64,000 bases of DNA from the NCBI RefSeq assembly GCF_049723235.1, contig NZ_JBNARB010000004.1, forward strand, positions 87,523 through 151,522. The letters are read 5' to 3'. The translations under genes and the position numbers were made by a program. The DNA is from Thermovenabulum sp049723235. GTDB lineage: Bacteria; Bacillota; Thermosediminibacteria; Thermosediminibacterales; Thermosediminibacteraceae. The notes beneath the pieces are model-generated. The model had not been told where the DNA came from. It ran no database searches and saw only the letters and a list, made by a program, of their open reading frames with translations. Of the stretch, positions 8,448 through 16,369 are shown one piece after another; the first letter of the stretch is position 1; every line of letters begins with the position of its first letter.

Positions 8448-9764
8448 ATGCTTAAAACTTTTAAGGGCGGGATTCACCCTGAGTATAATAAAGAGTATAC
8501 AAATAGAAAACCCGTGGAAAGAGCTAAGCTTCCTTCAAAAGTAATTATTCCCATGAGCCAGCATGTGGGTGCACCCTGTGAGCCAATCGTAAAAGTAGGG
8601 GATACGGTAAAGGTCGGGCAAAAAATTGGTGAAGCAAAGGCACCGGTCTCTGCTCCCGTGCATGCCAGTGTATCGGGGAAGGTAATAGCAATTGAACCAA
8701 GACCGCACCCTTCAGGGGCTCTTGTAATGTCGGTGGTAATTGAGTCGGATGGAAAGGACGAAATATACGAAGGGATTAATCCTAAAAAACCGCTGGAAGA
8801 ACTCACTCCCGATGAAATCAAAACCATAATAAGGGAAGCCGGCATCGTTGGAATGGGTGGTGCGGGATTCCCCACTCAGGTAAAATTATCGCCTCCGCCG
8901 GGAAAAACAATAGACACCATTATCGTAAACGGTGCGGAATGCGAACCTTATCTGACCTCTGACCATCGTTTAATGGTAGAACACCCGGAGGATGTAGTTT
9001 TCGGTCTTCTTGCTATTATGAAAGCAACCGGAGTTAAAAAAGGTTATATAGGAATTGAAAACAACAAACCCGATGCCATTGAAGCTATAAAAAATGCTGC
9101 AAAAGGATTGCAGGGAATCGAAGTGGTGGAACTGGATACTAAATATCCTCAGGGAGGCGAGAAGCAACTTATTAATGCAATTACCGGAAGGGAAGTTCCT
9201 TCCGGCGGGCTTCCCATGGATGTGCATGTGATAGTTGATAATGCGGGCACCTGTGCGGCAATAGCTAAGGCTTTGAAGACGGGTATGCCCTTAATAGAAA
9301 GGATTACAACGGTTACGGGAACGGGAATAAATGAGCCTAAAAACCTTTTGATTAGAATCGGTACTCCCTTTAGCGATATTATTGAACAATGCGGTGGGTT
9401 TAAAGGTGAGGTTGGAAAGGTCATTATGGGAGGCCCCATGATGGGCCTTGCTCAGGGATTACTGGATGTACCTGTTATAAAAGGAACTTCAGGAATACTC
9501 GTTCTCCAAAAGAAAGATGTAAATTTAGAGGAACCCTCCAATTGTATTAGATGTGCAAAATGCGTGGATGCATGTCCAATTCATCTATTACCTACTACCC
9601 TTGCGAAATTTGCCCAGAAGGGTAAATGGATTGAAGCCGAGCAGTATCATGCGATGGATTGTATTGAATGTGGGTGCTGTGCTTATGTTTGCCCGGCTCA
9701 TATACCCCTTACCCAGTGGATAAGACTTGCTAAAAATAACATTGTTATGTCGAAAAAGAAATAG
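8448..9764 (+). CDS. rnfC: RnfC, ferredoxin:NAD oxidoreductase subunit C
   Basis: A 438-residue peripheral Rnf subunit on the cytoplasmic face. It has an N-terminal barrel-sandwich part (HVGAPCEPIVKVGDTVKVGQ), the NuoF-like nucleotide/FMN loop GMGGAGFPTQVK, an SLBB segment and two [4Fe-4S] motifs (CIRCAKCVDAC, CIECGCCAYVC). ATG 8448 is chosen because GAGGAGAGGTG sits just upstream; the GTG at 8442 is part of it. It is the first gene of rnfCDGEAB. Rnf couples reduced ferredoxin oxidation to NAD reduction and outward Na+ or H+ pumping, complementing the bifurcating hydrogenase upstream. Confidence 0.96.
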   Translation: MLKTFKGGIHPEYNKEYTNRKPVERAKLPSKVIIPMSQHVGAPCEPIVKVGDTVKVGQKIGEAKAPVSAPVHASVSGKVIAIEPRPHPSGALVMSVVIESDGKDEIYEGINPKKPLEELTPDEIKTIIREAGIVGMGGAGFPTQVKLSPPPGKTIDTIIVNGAECEPYLTSDHRLMVEHPEDVVFGLLAIMKATGVKKGYIGIENNKPDAIEAIKNAAKGLQGIEVVELDTKYPQGGEKQLINAITGREVPSGGLPMDVHVIVDNAGTCAAIAKALKTGMPLIERITTVTGTGINEPKNLLIRIGTPFSDIIEQCGGFKGEVGKVIMGGPMMGLAQGLLDVPVIKGTSGILVLQKKDVNLEEPSNCIRCAKCVDACPIHLLPTTLAKFAQKGKWIEAEQYHAMDCIECGCCAYVCPAHIPLTQWIRLAKNNIVMSKKK

Positions 9765-9779
9765 AATGGAGGCGAAAAA

Positions 9780-10703
9780 ATGCAGGACTACAAGTTTATA
9801 ACAACTTCTTCTCCCCATATACATTCGGGAGAAAGTGTTTCCAAAATAATGTATACTGTAGCAGGGGCTTTACTGCTTCCGACAGCTGCAGGTGTATATT
9901 TTTTTGGGATAAAAGCTTTACTTTTAGTAATTACCACTTCTTTGGCCTGTATAATTACCGAAGCCCTGTTTCAGATGCTGAGAGGGAAAAAAATCACTAT
10001 ATGGGACGGAAGCGCACTGGTTACGGGTATTTTACTGGCTTTAAATCTTCCGCCGGGACTACCTTTATGGATGGCTGTTGTAGGTTCCGCTGTGGCAATT
10101 TCGCTGGGTAAACAAATTTACGGGGGTATAGGTTCAAATCCATTTAACCCAGCTTTAATAGGCAGGGTATTTCTAATGATAACTTTTCCCGTTCAAATGA
10201 CTAAATGGATAAACCCCGTTGATGGCACTACCGGTGCGACGCCTTTGATGCTTTATAAGATGCAGCATGTAACCACCGATTATTTGAATTTGCTGATAGG
10301 TAGGACCGGAGGCTCCATGGGAGAAACTTCGGCAATAATGATAATAATTGGAGGATTATACCTCATTTACAGGGGATACGTGGATTTCAGAACACCACTT
10401 TCATATCTTGCTACGGTAGCAGTGCTATCGCTCTTACTGGGAAGGGATCCCGTATTGCAGCTTTTATCGGGCGGGTTAATGCTCGGTGCCTTCTTTATGG
10501 CTACTGATATGGTTACTTCACCTATAAGCCGTTTAGGGAAAATTATTTTTGGCATTGGCTGCGGTTTATTTACCGTAATTATTAGATTCTACGGGGGATA
10601 TCCCGAAGGAGTATCTTTTTCAATTCTCTTAATGAACGCCTTTACACCAATTATTAACAGGTTAACCGTGCCCAGAATTTACGGGGAGGTGAAAGCAAAA
10701 TGA
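9780..10703 (+). CDS. rnfD: RnfD, membrane subunit with covalent FMN
   Basis: A 307-residue multi-spanning membrane protein of the RnfD/NqrB family. The flavinylation motif TTGATPL (covalent FMN on Thr) follows the conserved GSNPFNPALIGR segment. Several hydrophobic helices are visible (e.g. LLLVITTSLACIITEALF). It is separated from rnfC by 15 nt with an AATGGAGGCG ribosome binding site and overlaps rnfG by 4 nt. Confidence 0.95.
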   Translation: MQDYKFITTSSPHIHSGESVSKIMYTVAGALLLPTAAGVYFFGIKALLLVITTSLACIITEALFQMLRGKKITIWDGSALVTGILLALNLPPGLPLWMAVVGSAVAISLGKQIYGGIGSNPFNPALIGRVFLMITFPVQMTKWINPVDGTTGATPLMLYKMQHVTTDYLNLLIGRTGGSMGETSAIMIIIGGLYLIYRGYVDFRTPLSYLATVAVLSLLLGRDPVLQLLSGGLMLGAFFMATDMVTSPISRLGKIIFGIGCGLFTVIIRFYGGYPEGVSFSILLMNAFTPIINRLTVPRIYGEVKAK

Positions 10704-11242
10704 ATCAACCGGTAAAAATGGTTGTAGTGTTAATGATGATTGCACTCGTAGCTGGTGCCCTCCTTGCTTTCACGTATCAGGCTACTTATCCCAAAATACA
10801 GCAACAGGCAAAAGAGGCTTTGGAGAGTTCAGTGTTAAAAGTAATTCCCGGTGCTGAAAAAATGGAAGAAGTCCAAAAGGATGGAATGACTTTTTATATC
10901 GGCATGGATAACCAGGGCAGTAAAAAGGGTATAGCTTTCAAAGCTGTGGGGAGCGGTTTTTCAGGGCCTATTGAAATAATGGTGGGATATAACCCCAAAG
11001 AGGGAAAATTAACAGGAATTGAAATACTTTCCATGTCAGAAACCCCGGGGCTTGGTGCTAAGATAAAAGAACCTTCTTTTACAGAACAGTTCAAAGGGAA
11101 ATCGGTAAAAGACGAATTCGCTCCAAAAAAAGATGTTAAGGTTATTACCGGTGCCACTATTTCTCCTACGGCCGTTGCAAAGGCAATAAAATCCACCTTG
11201 GAAGAAGTGACTAAAATATATCCCGTAGGAGGTGATTTCTGA
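10700..11242 (+). CDS. rnfG: RnfG, FMN-binding subunit
   Basis: A 180-residue protein with one N-terminal membrane anchor (res ~5-26) and an extracytoplasmic FMN-binding domain. The covalent FMN motif TGATIS is near residue 150, and MSETPGLGAKI is the other conserved stretch. It overlaps rnfD by 4 nt and rnfE by 1 nt, consistent with translational coupling. Confidence 0.95.
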   Translation: MNQPVKMVVVLMMIALVAGALLAFTYQATYPKIQQQAKEALESSVLKVIPGAEKMEEVQKDGMTFYIGMDNQGSKKGIAFKAVGSGFSGPIEIMVGYNPKEGKLTGIEILSMSETPGLGAKIKEPSFTEQFKGKSVKDEFAPKKDVKVITGATISPTAVAKAIKSTLEEVTKIYPVGGDF

Positions 11243-11859
11243 TGCAATTGGTAAAAGATTTTGTTAACGGATTATGGAATGAAAATCCTATCTTTAGAAT
11301 GGTTATCGGAATATGCTCGGCTTTGGCTGTTACAACCGCAGCAAAAAATGGAATAGCTATGGGACTTGCTTTAACTTTCGTATTAACCTGTTCAAGTATA
11401 CTGATTTCCCTTTTGAAAAATATTATACCTTCAAAGGTAAGAATTCCCTGCTATATTATCGTAGTGGCTACCTTTACGACCATCGTAGACCTTGTAATGA
11501 AAGCGTATTTCCCCGCTTTATATCAGGTAATGGGTATTTTCATTCCTTTAATAGTTGTTAACTGCATAGTTCTTGCAAGAGCTGAAGCCTTTGCTTCGAA
11601 GGTAAATGTGTTGAGGGCTGCTGCCGATGCCCTTGGAATGGGACTTGGTTATGCCTGGGCAATAACGGTTATAAGCATGGTAAGGGAAATTTTAGGAAAT
11701 GGGACGATCTTTGATATTCCTTTGTTCGGACAGAATTTTACTCAATGGGTAATTATGCTTCTTCCTCCCGGAGCTTTCTTTGTAATGGGGATTCTGGTGG
11801 GATTGATGAACCTTATAACGAGAAAATCGCCAAAGAACGACGGCTGCCATAACTGCTGA
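11242..11859 (+). CDS. rnfE: RnfE, membrane subunit
   Basis: A 205-residue integral membrane protein of the RnfA/RnfE/NqrD/NqrE family. It has about six hydrophobic helices and the half-motif VNCIVLARAEAFA with a membrane cysteine that helps ligate the intramembrane [2Fe-2S] cluster shared with RnfA. Its start overlaps the rnfG stop (TGATG), preceded by GTAGGAGGTG. The C-terminal tail is short and His/Cys-containing (GCHNC). Confidence 0.94.
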   Translation: MQLVKDFVNGLWNENPIFRMVIGICSALAVTTAAKNGIAMGLALTFVLTCSSILISLLKNIIPSKVRIPCYIIVVATFTTIVDLVMKAYFPALYQVMGIFIPLIVVNCIVLARAEAFASKVNVLRAAADALGMGLGYAWAITVISMVREILGNGTIFDIPLFGQNFTQWVIMLLPPGAFFVMGILVGLMNLITRKSPKNDGCHNC

Positions 11860-11876
11860 TTGGGAGGTGAATTGAG

Positions 11877-12464
11877 TTGTTAAAGGAAATATTATTTATA
11901 ATAATCGGTTCGGTACTTGTAAATAATTTCGTATTATCCAGGTATTTAGGACAGTGTCCATTCCTTGGCGTTTCCAGCAAAACCGAAACCGCCCTGGGGA
12001 TGGGAATGGCAACTACCTTTGTTCTAACAATGACTGCGGTAGCGGCGTATTTCATTCAAAATTATATATTGGCACCTTTTGGATTGGATGCTTTTTTACA
12101 GATCGTATCGTTTATTCTGGTCATTGCTTCTCTCGTACAGCTTGTGGAAATGGTAGTCTTAAAAATAAGTCCACCCTTATACAATGCTTTTGGAATTTAC
12201 CTTCCCCTGATTACTACTAACTGTATCGTTCTCGGAGTTGCTCTGTTAATTCCTTCCAAAAGCTACAATTTAATTCAAAGCATTGCTTTCGGCCTGGGTG
12301 CAGGACTCGGGTTTACCTTGGCTCTTGCTTTAATGGCAGGAATAAGGGAAGATTTGGAATTTGCTGATGTTCCAGAAGCTTTAAAAGGTCCTGCCATCGT
12401 CTTCATTACAGCAGGGCTACTTGCCATGATTTTTATGGGATTTGCGGGACTTGTTCCGCTATAA
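11877..12464 (+). CDS. rnfA: RnfA, membrane subunit
   Basis: A 195-residue protein homologous to RnfE, with about six membrane helices and the Cys motifs NNFVLSRYLGQCPFLGV and TTNCIVLGVAL that bind the intramembrane iron site together with RnfE. It starts with TTG, 8 nt after GGGAGGTG. It lies between rnfE and rnfB as in clostridial rnfCDGEAB operons. Confidence 0.94.
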   Translation: MLKEILFIIIGSVLVNNFVLSRYLGQCPFLGVSSKTETALGMGMATTFVLTMTAVAAYFIQNYILAPFGLDAFLQIVSFILVIASLVQLVEMVVLKISPPLYNAFGIYLPLITTNCIVLGVALLIPSKSYNLIQSIAFGLGAGLGFTLALALMAGIREDLEFADVPEALKGPAIVFITAGLLAMIFMGFAGLVPL

Positions 12465-12494
12465 GGCTAATTTTTTTACCAGGAGGTGATTTAT

Positions 12495-13484
12495 ATGGCG
12501 AACTTAATAGCTCTGGCAATGATAAGTATGGGTGGACTTGGCCTTGTGCTGGGGAGCGGACTGGTAATTGCTTCAAAAAAATTTGCCGTTGAAACCGATC
12601 CCAAGGTGGATGAGATATTGGCTGCTTTGCCGGGGGCAAACTGCGGTGCATGCGGATATCCCGGATGCTCGGGTTTGGCAAAAGCGATAGTTGAAGGAAA
12701 GGCTTCCGTAAGTGCTTGCGTCGTCGGGGGGCCAAAAGTCGCTGCAAAAATAGCGGATATTATGGGAGTAAATCCTGAAGGCGAAACAAAGGATAAAAAA
12801 GTGGCCAGGGTTTTATGCCAGGGCAGTGTAAATAATGCCAGATTTAAATCCGAATATGTGGGCATAAAAACCTGCAGGGCAGCTTCCCTGGTAAACGGGG
12901 GTCCAAAAGCATGCACCTTTGCATGTATAGGATTTGGCGACTGTGAAAAGGTATGCCCGGTAGGAGCAATAAGTATGTCGGAAGATGGCCTGCCCGTTAT
13001 CGATGAGGGAAAATGCACAGGATGCGGGCTTTGTGTAAAAGCCTGTCCAAAAATGGTGATCAGTCTTTCACCCTTAAAAAATGAAGTGCACGTAAGATGC
13101 AGGGCTACGATGAAGGGAAAGGATACAAAGGACGTATGCAAAGTTGGATGTATTGCCTGCAAACAATGTGAAAAAGTTTGTCCCTTTGATGCAATACATG
13201 TAATTAACAATGTAGCGGTAATCGATTATGAAAAATGTACAAATTGCATGCTCTGCGTAGAAAAATGTCCGACAAAGATAATAACATCTAAATTTGAAAA
13301 AAGAAAGAAGGCCGAAATCACGGATGCCTGTATCGGTTGCACTATTTGTGCCAAGAATTGTCCGGTAAATGCAATTACCGGGGAAGTTAAAAAGAAACAT
13401 GAAGTACAAAAGGACCTTTGTATTGGTTGCGGTGTTTGTGCAGAAAAATGTCCTAAAAAAGCTATTAATATGATAAGGGAATAA
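12495..13484 (+). CDS. rnfB: RnfB, multi-cluster electron entry subunit
   Basis: A 329-residue protein with an N-terminal membrane helix (LIALAMISMGGLGLVLGSG), the four-Cys Fe-S motif NCGACGYPGC and then six ferredoxin-type CxxCxxCxxxC motifs (e.g. CTGCGLCVKAC, CIACKQCEKVC, CTNCMLCVEKC, CIGCTICAKNC, CIGCGVCAEKC). It accepts electrons from ferredoxin. ATG 12495 follows AGGAGGTG at 12481-12488; the upstream GTG lies inside that site. It is the last rnf gene and is followed by a terminator. Confidence 0.95.
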   Translation: MANLIALAMISMGGLGLVLGSGLVIASKKFAVETDPKVDEILAALPGANCGACGYPGCSGLAKAIVEGKASVSACVVGGPKVAAKIADIMGVNPEGETKDKKVARVLCQGSVNNARFKSEYVGIKTCRAASLVNGGPKACTFACIGFGDCEKVCPVGAISMSEDGLPVIDEGKCTGCGLCVKACPKMVISLSPLKNEVHVRCRATMKGKDTKDVCKVGCIACKQCEKVCPFDAIHVINNVAVIDYEKCTNCMLCVEKCPTKIITSKFEKRKKAEITDACIGCTICAKNCPVNAITGEVKKKHEVQKDLCIGCGVCAEKCPKKAINMIRE

Positions 13485-13497
13485 AATTATTGTTAAA

Positions 13498-13540
13498 AAA
13501 AGCCTTAAAGGTTTATAATATGCCCTTTAAGGCTTTTTCT
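13498..13540 (+). terminator. Rho-independent terminator of the rnf operon
   Basis: The long stem AAAGCCTTAAAGG / CCTTTAAGGCTTT with an AT-rich loop is followed by TTTTCT. It separates rnfB from the convergent cotJC gene. Confidence 0.85.
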
Positions 13541-13606
13541 ATTCGAATTATCTATTTATAGGATAAATTTTTAAATTTTAAATAAGACTTAATAATAATG
13601 TGATAT

Positions 13607-14182
13607 TTAATAGAAGATATGTTTATGCTGGTAATGCTCCTGAACGAGCATTAAAACTTCCCCAAACCTTTGAAAATGGACTACTTCCCTTTCTCTTAAA
13701 AAGGAGAGTGCTGTGATAACGCCCGTATCATTGGTTAATGTAATCAATCTTTCGTAGGTAGCTCTTGCTTTTTGTTCAGCTGCCAAATCTTCGTGAAGGT
13801 CAGCAATGGGATCGCCGCTGGAAGCAATATAAGCTGCCGTGAAGGGAACGCCCGCAGCATCATGGGGGTAAAGAGCGTTGTCGTGTTGGGAGAAGTGATC
13901 GCCTAATCCAGCGTTTCTCATCTGTTCCGGCGTAGCACCATAGGTTAATTTATATATTAAAGTGCCTATAATTTCCCAGTGAGCCAGTTCTTCCGTACCT
14001 ATATCGGTTAAAAGGGCTTTTGCCTGAGGTATTGGCATGGTATATCTTTGTGTAAGATACCTTACCGCTGCCGCAAGTTCGCTATCCGGTCCTCCGTACT
14101 GGGCAAATAAAAATTTGGCCATTCCCAGGTCGGTTTTGCTTACATTTGCAGGGCACTGCAATTTCTTTTCATAGTACCACAA
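13607..14182 (-). CDS. cotJC: CotJC, manganese-catalase-like spore coat protein
   Basis: A 191-residue ferritin-like di-manganese catalase family protein. Metal-binding Glu/His motifs are visible: TEELAHWEI near residue 65-73, EQKARATYE, and REREVVHF. In spore formers CotJC is part of the inner coat and is made in the mother cell. It is the last gene of cotJA-cotJB-cotJC, 12 nt after cotJB, with AGGAGGGATC upstream of its ATG. Confidence 0.93.
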   Translation of the reverse strand: MWYYEKKLQCPANVSKTDLGMAKFLFAQYGGPDSELAAAVRYLTQRYTMPIPQAKALLTDIGTEELAHWEIIGTLIYKLTYGATPEQMRNAGLGDHFSQHDNALYPHDAAGVPFTAAYIASSGDPIADLHEDLAAEQKARATYERLITLTNDTGVITALSFLREREVVHFQRFGEVLMLVQEHYQHKHIFY

Positions 14183-14194
14183 TTCTGATCCCTC

Positions 14195-14455
14195 CTAATA
14201 TTCAATTTCCCAGGGCCAGGGAGAATTAATATATTTATAGGGGTAAGGGCTAATGCTGTCAAGCCTCATCGGTCCGTAAGTTGATTCGTATTCATTTTTT
14301 AGTTGATAGGACAATCTAACATATTTATTATGGTCTTCAATGGCTCTCCTTTCATCCGGATGGGTATCCAGAAAGAGAGAAAGTTCCCATACGGCAAAGT
14401 CCACGGCCATAATATTTTTTAATTTTTCTACCATATCTTTGTTATGATGGGACAT
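14195..14455 (-). CDS. cotJB: CotJB, spore coat protein
   Basis: An 86-residue acidic/aromatic CotJB family protein (MAVDFAVWELSLFLDTHP, ending YINSPWPWEIEY). It forms an operon with cotJA (20 nt upstream) and cotJC. The ribosome binding site AGGAGGTAGA lies before the ATG. Its biochemical role is not established beyond being needed for coat assembly of the CotJ group. Confidence 0.9.
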   Translation of the reverse strand: MSHHNKDMVEKLKNIMAVDFAVWELSLFLDTHPDERRAIEDHNKYVRLSYQLKNEYESTYGPMRLDSISPYPYKYINSPWPWEIEY

Positions 14456-14475
14456 AATGTTCTACCTCCTTTTAT

Positions 14476-14640
14476 TTATTCTTGAAAAGTTTGAGGTGGA
14501 AAAGGTCTGTAAAGCTCAGGAAATAAAGTGCCATTTCTGAGAGCGGTTTTTATATCAAAGGTTTCACCGTACATCTGCATGGGGATATATACCTGGGCAA
14601 GTTTCATATCTATATAAAAACCTTTCTTGCTTTCCGACAT
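14476..14640 (-). CDS. cotJA: CotJA, small spore coat protein
   Basis: A 54-residue minus-strand ORF that reads MSESKKGFYIDMKLAQVYIP at its start and ends PELYRPFPPQTFQE. The LAQVYIPMQ and LFPELYRP segments are the hallmark of CotJA. GGAGGTAG is 6 nt upstream of the ATG. It completes the cotJABC set and is the first gene of the operon. Confidence 0.9.
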   Translation of the reverse strand: MSESKKGFYIDMKLAQVYIPMQMYGETFDIKTALRNGTLFPELYRPFPPQTFQE

Positions 14641-14687
14641 TATTATCTACCTCCAGGAATTTATTTTTTTTTTTTTTTTTGCGATAT

Positions 14688-14717
14688 TATAATATGATTA
14701 TTTTATGAAGGGGGTGA
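14688..14717 (-). promoter_or_regulatory. Candidate mother-cell sigma (E/K) promoter for cotJ
   Basis: On the minus strand CATATTATA (14696-14688) fits the sigma-K -10 pattern CATAnnnTA, and an AC at 14715-14714 lies about 17 nt upstream, as in the sigma-K -35. Consistent with cotJ being a late mother-cell operon; not proven. A run of A (plus-strand T, about 14663-14680) lies between this site and cotJA. Confidence 0.45.
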
Positions 14718-14723
14718 AAGGCA

Positions 14724-14757
14724 TAAAAAAAAGCCCGAAAGGGCTTTAAAAATTTTT
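14724..14757 (-). terminator. Rho-independent terminator of bioY
   Basis: AAAGCCC-GAAA/TTTC-GGGCTTT stem-loop with a T tract on the minus strand, reaching the last bases of the bioY coding region. Confidence 0.8.
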
Positions 14758-15292
14758 AAATAACCTTTTCTAAAGGCTTTTTTAATTGAAAATATAAATA
14801 GCTTGCAATTACTGCTTTTATAATATCACCGGGAATAAAAGGAAATAGACCTACTGCAATTGCTTTTTTTAAAGATAAATGTGTAATAAAAGCTAAGTAC
14901 GGAACTCCAATTAAGTATATAAAAAATACTCCAAAAACAAGATTTAAAAATAAAATACGAAATAAATTATTAGAGTATTTTTTGAAGGTGGAAATAAAAA
15001 ATGCTGCAAAGGGCCAGCTGAGAAGATACCCCCCGCTGGGACCCAAAATTACGTTAAGTCCGGCTCTACCACCTGCAAAAACAGGTACCCCTGCAGCGCC
15101 CAAAAGAAGATATATAAGCATGCTTAGAAAAGCTGAAGGTGGTGAAAGCATTAAGCCGGCAAGCATGACCGCAAAGGTTTGAAGGGTAATGGGAACCGGA
15201 CTGAAAGGTAAAGGAATTTTTATGTAGCTAACTACCACCATTATGGAGGTAAAAAGAGAGATAAAAATTAAATCCTTAGTTCTTATATTCAT
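14756..15292 (-). CDS. bioY: BioY, biotin transporter substrate-binding subunit
   Basis: A 178-residue integral membrane ECF-type S component for biotin, with five to six hydrophobic segments. BioY family features seen: IKIPLPFSPVPITLQTFAVM near the N terminus and LLGAAGVPVFAGGRAGL followed by GPSGGYLLSWP. It is a single-gene transcript between a perfect sigma-A promoter with BirA-type operator and its own terminator. No biotin synthesis genes are in view, so the cell may rely on uptake. Confidence 0.94.
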   Translation of the reverse strand: MNIRTKDLIFISLFTSIMVVVSYIKIPLPFSPVPITLQTFAVMLAGLMLSPPSAFLSMLIYLLLGAAGVPVFAGGRAGLNVILGPSGGYLLSWPFAAFFISTFKKYSNNLFRILFLNLVFGVFFIYLIGVPYLAFITHLSLKKAIAVGLFPFIPGDIIKAVIASYLYFQLKKPLEKVI

Positions 15293-15324
15293 GGCTCACC
15301 TCACAAAATTGTTTTTTTTCTTTA

Positions 15325-15377
15325 ATTATATTTATGTCTCGGAAAAATGTCAACCTATAAATAAAAATAGTTAACAA
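15325..15377 (-). promoter_or_regulatory. bioY promoter with BirA-type operator
   Basis: On the minus strand a consensus promoter reads TTGACA (15353-15348), 17 nt, TATAAT (15330-15325). Overlapping its -35 is TTGTTAAC (15377-15370), N15, GTTGACAT (15354-15347), which matches the BirA operator form TTGTTAAC-N14-16-GTTAACAA with two substitutions. Binding of BirA with biotinyl-AMP here would block RNA polymerase. Confidence 0.82.
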
Positions 15378-15487
15378 ATTGATTGTTGACCTTTTAAAAA
15401 AAATATGATTTTATATTTATAACTTTTTTATTTCTCCCATGAATTTAACATAAAGCAGGGAAGAATATAAAACAGGAGGGGATTTTA

Positions 15488-15703
15488 ATGAAAAATGAGA
15501 TTACTTTAAAAGTATCGGGAATGTCCTGTCACCACTGCAAGAATGCCATAGAATCCGCCTTAAAAAAAATGAACGGTGTAATTTCAGCGGAAGCCTTTGT
15601 TAAAGAAGGGAAGGTTTCAGTTTCTTTTGATAGAGACCTGGTAGATAAGAAAGACATAATAAGGACCATTGAAGAGACGGGTTATGACGTCGAAGGTGAG
15701 TAA
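15488..15703 (+). CDS. Heavy-metal-associated (CopZ-like) protein
   Basis: A 71-residue HMA-domain protein with the metal-binding loop GMSCHHC (CxxC) at residues ~12-18 and the usual KNAIESALKKMNGV helix. It is likely a copper or other soft-metal chaperone in the cytoplasm. AGGAGGGG precedes the ATG. No P-type ATPase or CsoR regulator is adjacent, so the partner is unknown. A small basic ORF follows 3 nt after the stop. Confidence 0.88.
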   Translation: MKNEITLKVSGMSCHHCKNAIESALKKMNGVISAEAFVKEGKVSVSFDRDLVDKKDIIRTIEETGYDVEGE

Positions 15704-15706
15704 ATT

Positions 15707-15874
15707 ATGAAAAATAAAAAGACTAAAAAAGGGAGTTTTTTCTTGGGAAGATATTTCAAAAACGGTGAAAATATGGTAGGTCATCTTTCAAATAAAACCA
15801 CAAGGCTTGCCCTTTTTTTCGAAAAGAAAGCTTACTTGGATAAAAAAAGAAAAGAAAAGGAAGATAAAAGGTAA
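15707..15874 (+). CDS. Small basic hypothetical protein (55 aa)
   Basis: This ORF of 55 residues begins 3 nt after the copZ-like stop, using GGTGAG as ribosome binding site, and ends just before a strong terminator. It is Lys-rich at both ends (MKNKKTKKG..., ...KKRKEKEDKR) with a central FFLGRYFKNGENMVGHLSN stretch. I do not recognise the family. Its placement inside a closed two-gene transcript and its coding integrity support it as real. Confidence 0.6.
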   Translation: MKNKKTKKGSFFLGRYFKNGENMVGHLSNKTTRLALFFEKKAYLDKKRKEKEDKR

Positions 15875-15879
15875 ACTTT

Positions 15880-15911
15880 AAGGATCTTACAGGATTGTAA
15901 GATCCTTTTTT
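15880..15911 (+). terminator. Rho-independent terminator after copZ-like operon
   Basis: AAGGATCTTAC / GTAAGATCCTT stem (11 bp) with AGGATT loop and T tract. Confidence 0.88.
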
Positions 15912-15936
15912 ATTGGGACAAACATATGTATACCTC

Positions 15937-15965
15937 TTGTCTTAAATTTTACAAAGTGTTACACT
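15937..15965 (+). promoter_or_regulatory. Sigma-A promoter for the NusG-II/Gx/maf/radC genes
   Basis: TTGTCT (15937-15942), 17 nt, TACACT (15960-15965). The ATG at 15971 would fall at the transcription start, which supports the downstream ATG 15989 as true start of the first gene. Confidence 0.6.
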
Positions 15966-15988
15966 AATTTATGTTAAGGTGGGATGGT

Positions 15989-16369
15989 ATGTTTACGAAA
16001 GGTGATAAAATATTAATTGCCGTTGTTTTGTTTTTTTCAGTTTTTACATTAATTATTTTTTATACCTATGGGATGGATAATAACCCGACCTATGCAGTAA
16101 TAGAAGTTAATGGGAAATTCTTTCAGAAAATTTCCTTGGGGAGCAATGGCCCACAATTAAAGGTTGAAGTACCCGGAATTTTGGGTGTCAGCGTAGTAGA
16201 AATAGATAAAAATCGCGTGAGAATGCTGAAATCACCCTGCAAGGATCAACTATGTGTTCAACAGGGTTGGGTTGAAAAAGGCGGAGAAATGATAGTTTGT
16301 CTTCCCAACCGGGTAGTTGTTAAGATTGTAAAAGAAAAAAAAGATGATATGGATGGGGTAAGTTTTTGA
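15989..16369 (+). CDS. NusG domain II family protein
   Basis: A 126-residue protein with one N-terminal membrane helix (KILIAVVLFFSVFTLIIFYTY) and an extracytoplasmic NusG-II domain. Typical features are the beta-rich segment and the CKDQLCVQQGWVEKGGEMIVCLPNRVVV stretch, read here as CKDQLC, then QGWV, then CLPNRVVV. ATG 15989 follows AAGGTGG by 6 nt. It is regularly encoded next to Gx-transporter genes; the function is unknown, possibly in quinone/flavin-linked membrane redox. Confidence 0.88.
   Translation: MFTKGDKILIAVVLFFSVFTLIIFYTYGMDNNPTYAVIEVNGKFFQKISLGSNGPQLKVEVPGILGVSVVEIDKNRVRMLKSPCKDQLCVQQGWVEKGGEMIVCLPNRVVVKIVKEKKDDMDGVSF

Noticed and set aside
12491..13210. Long minus-strand open frame (239 aa) opposite rnfB
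   Set aside because: It is a shadow of the Cys/Gly-rich rnfB reading frame, with no ribosome binding site or recognisable domain.
14663..14680. Run of about 17 T
   Set aside because: It looks like a homopolymer in the cotJ leader; no repeat family or phase-variable frame is affected.
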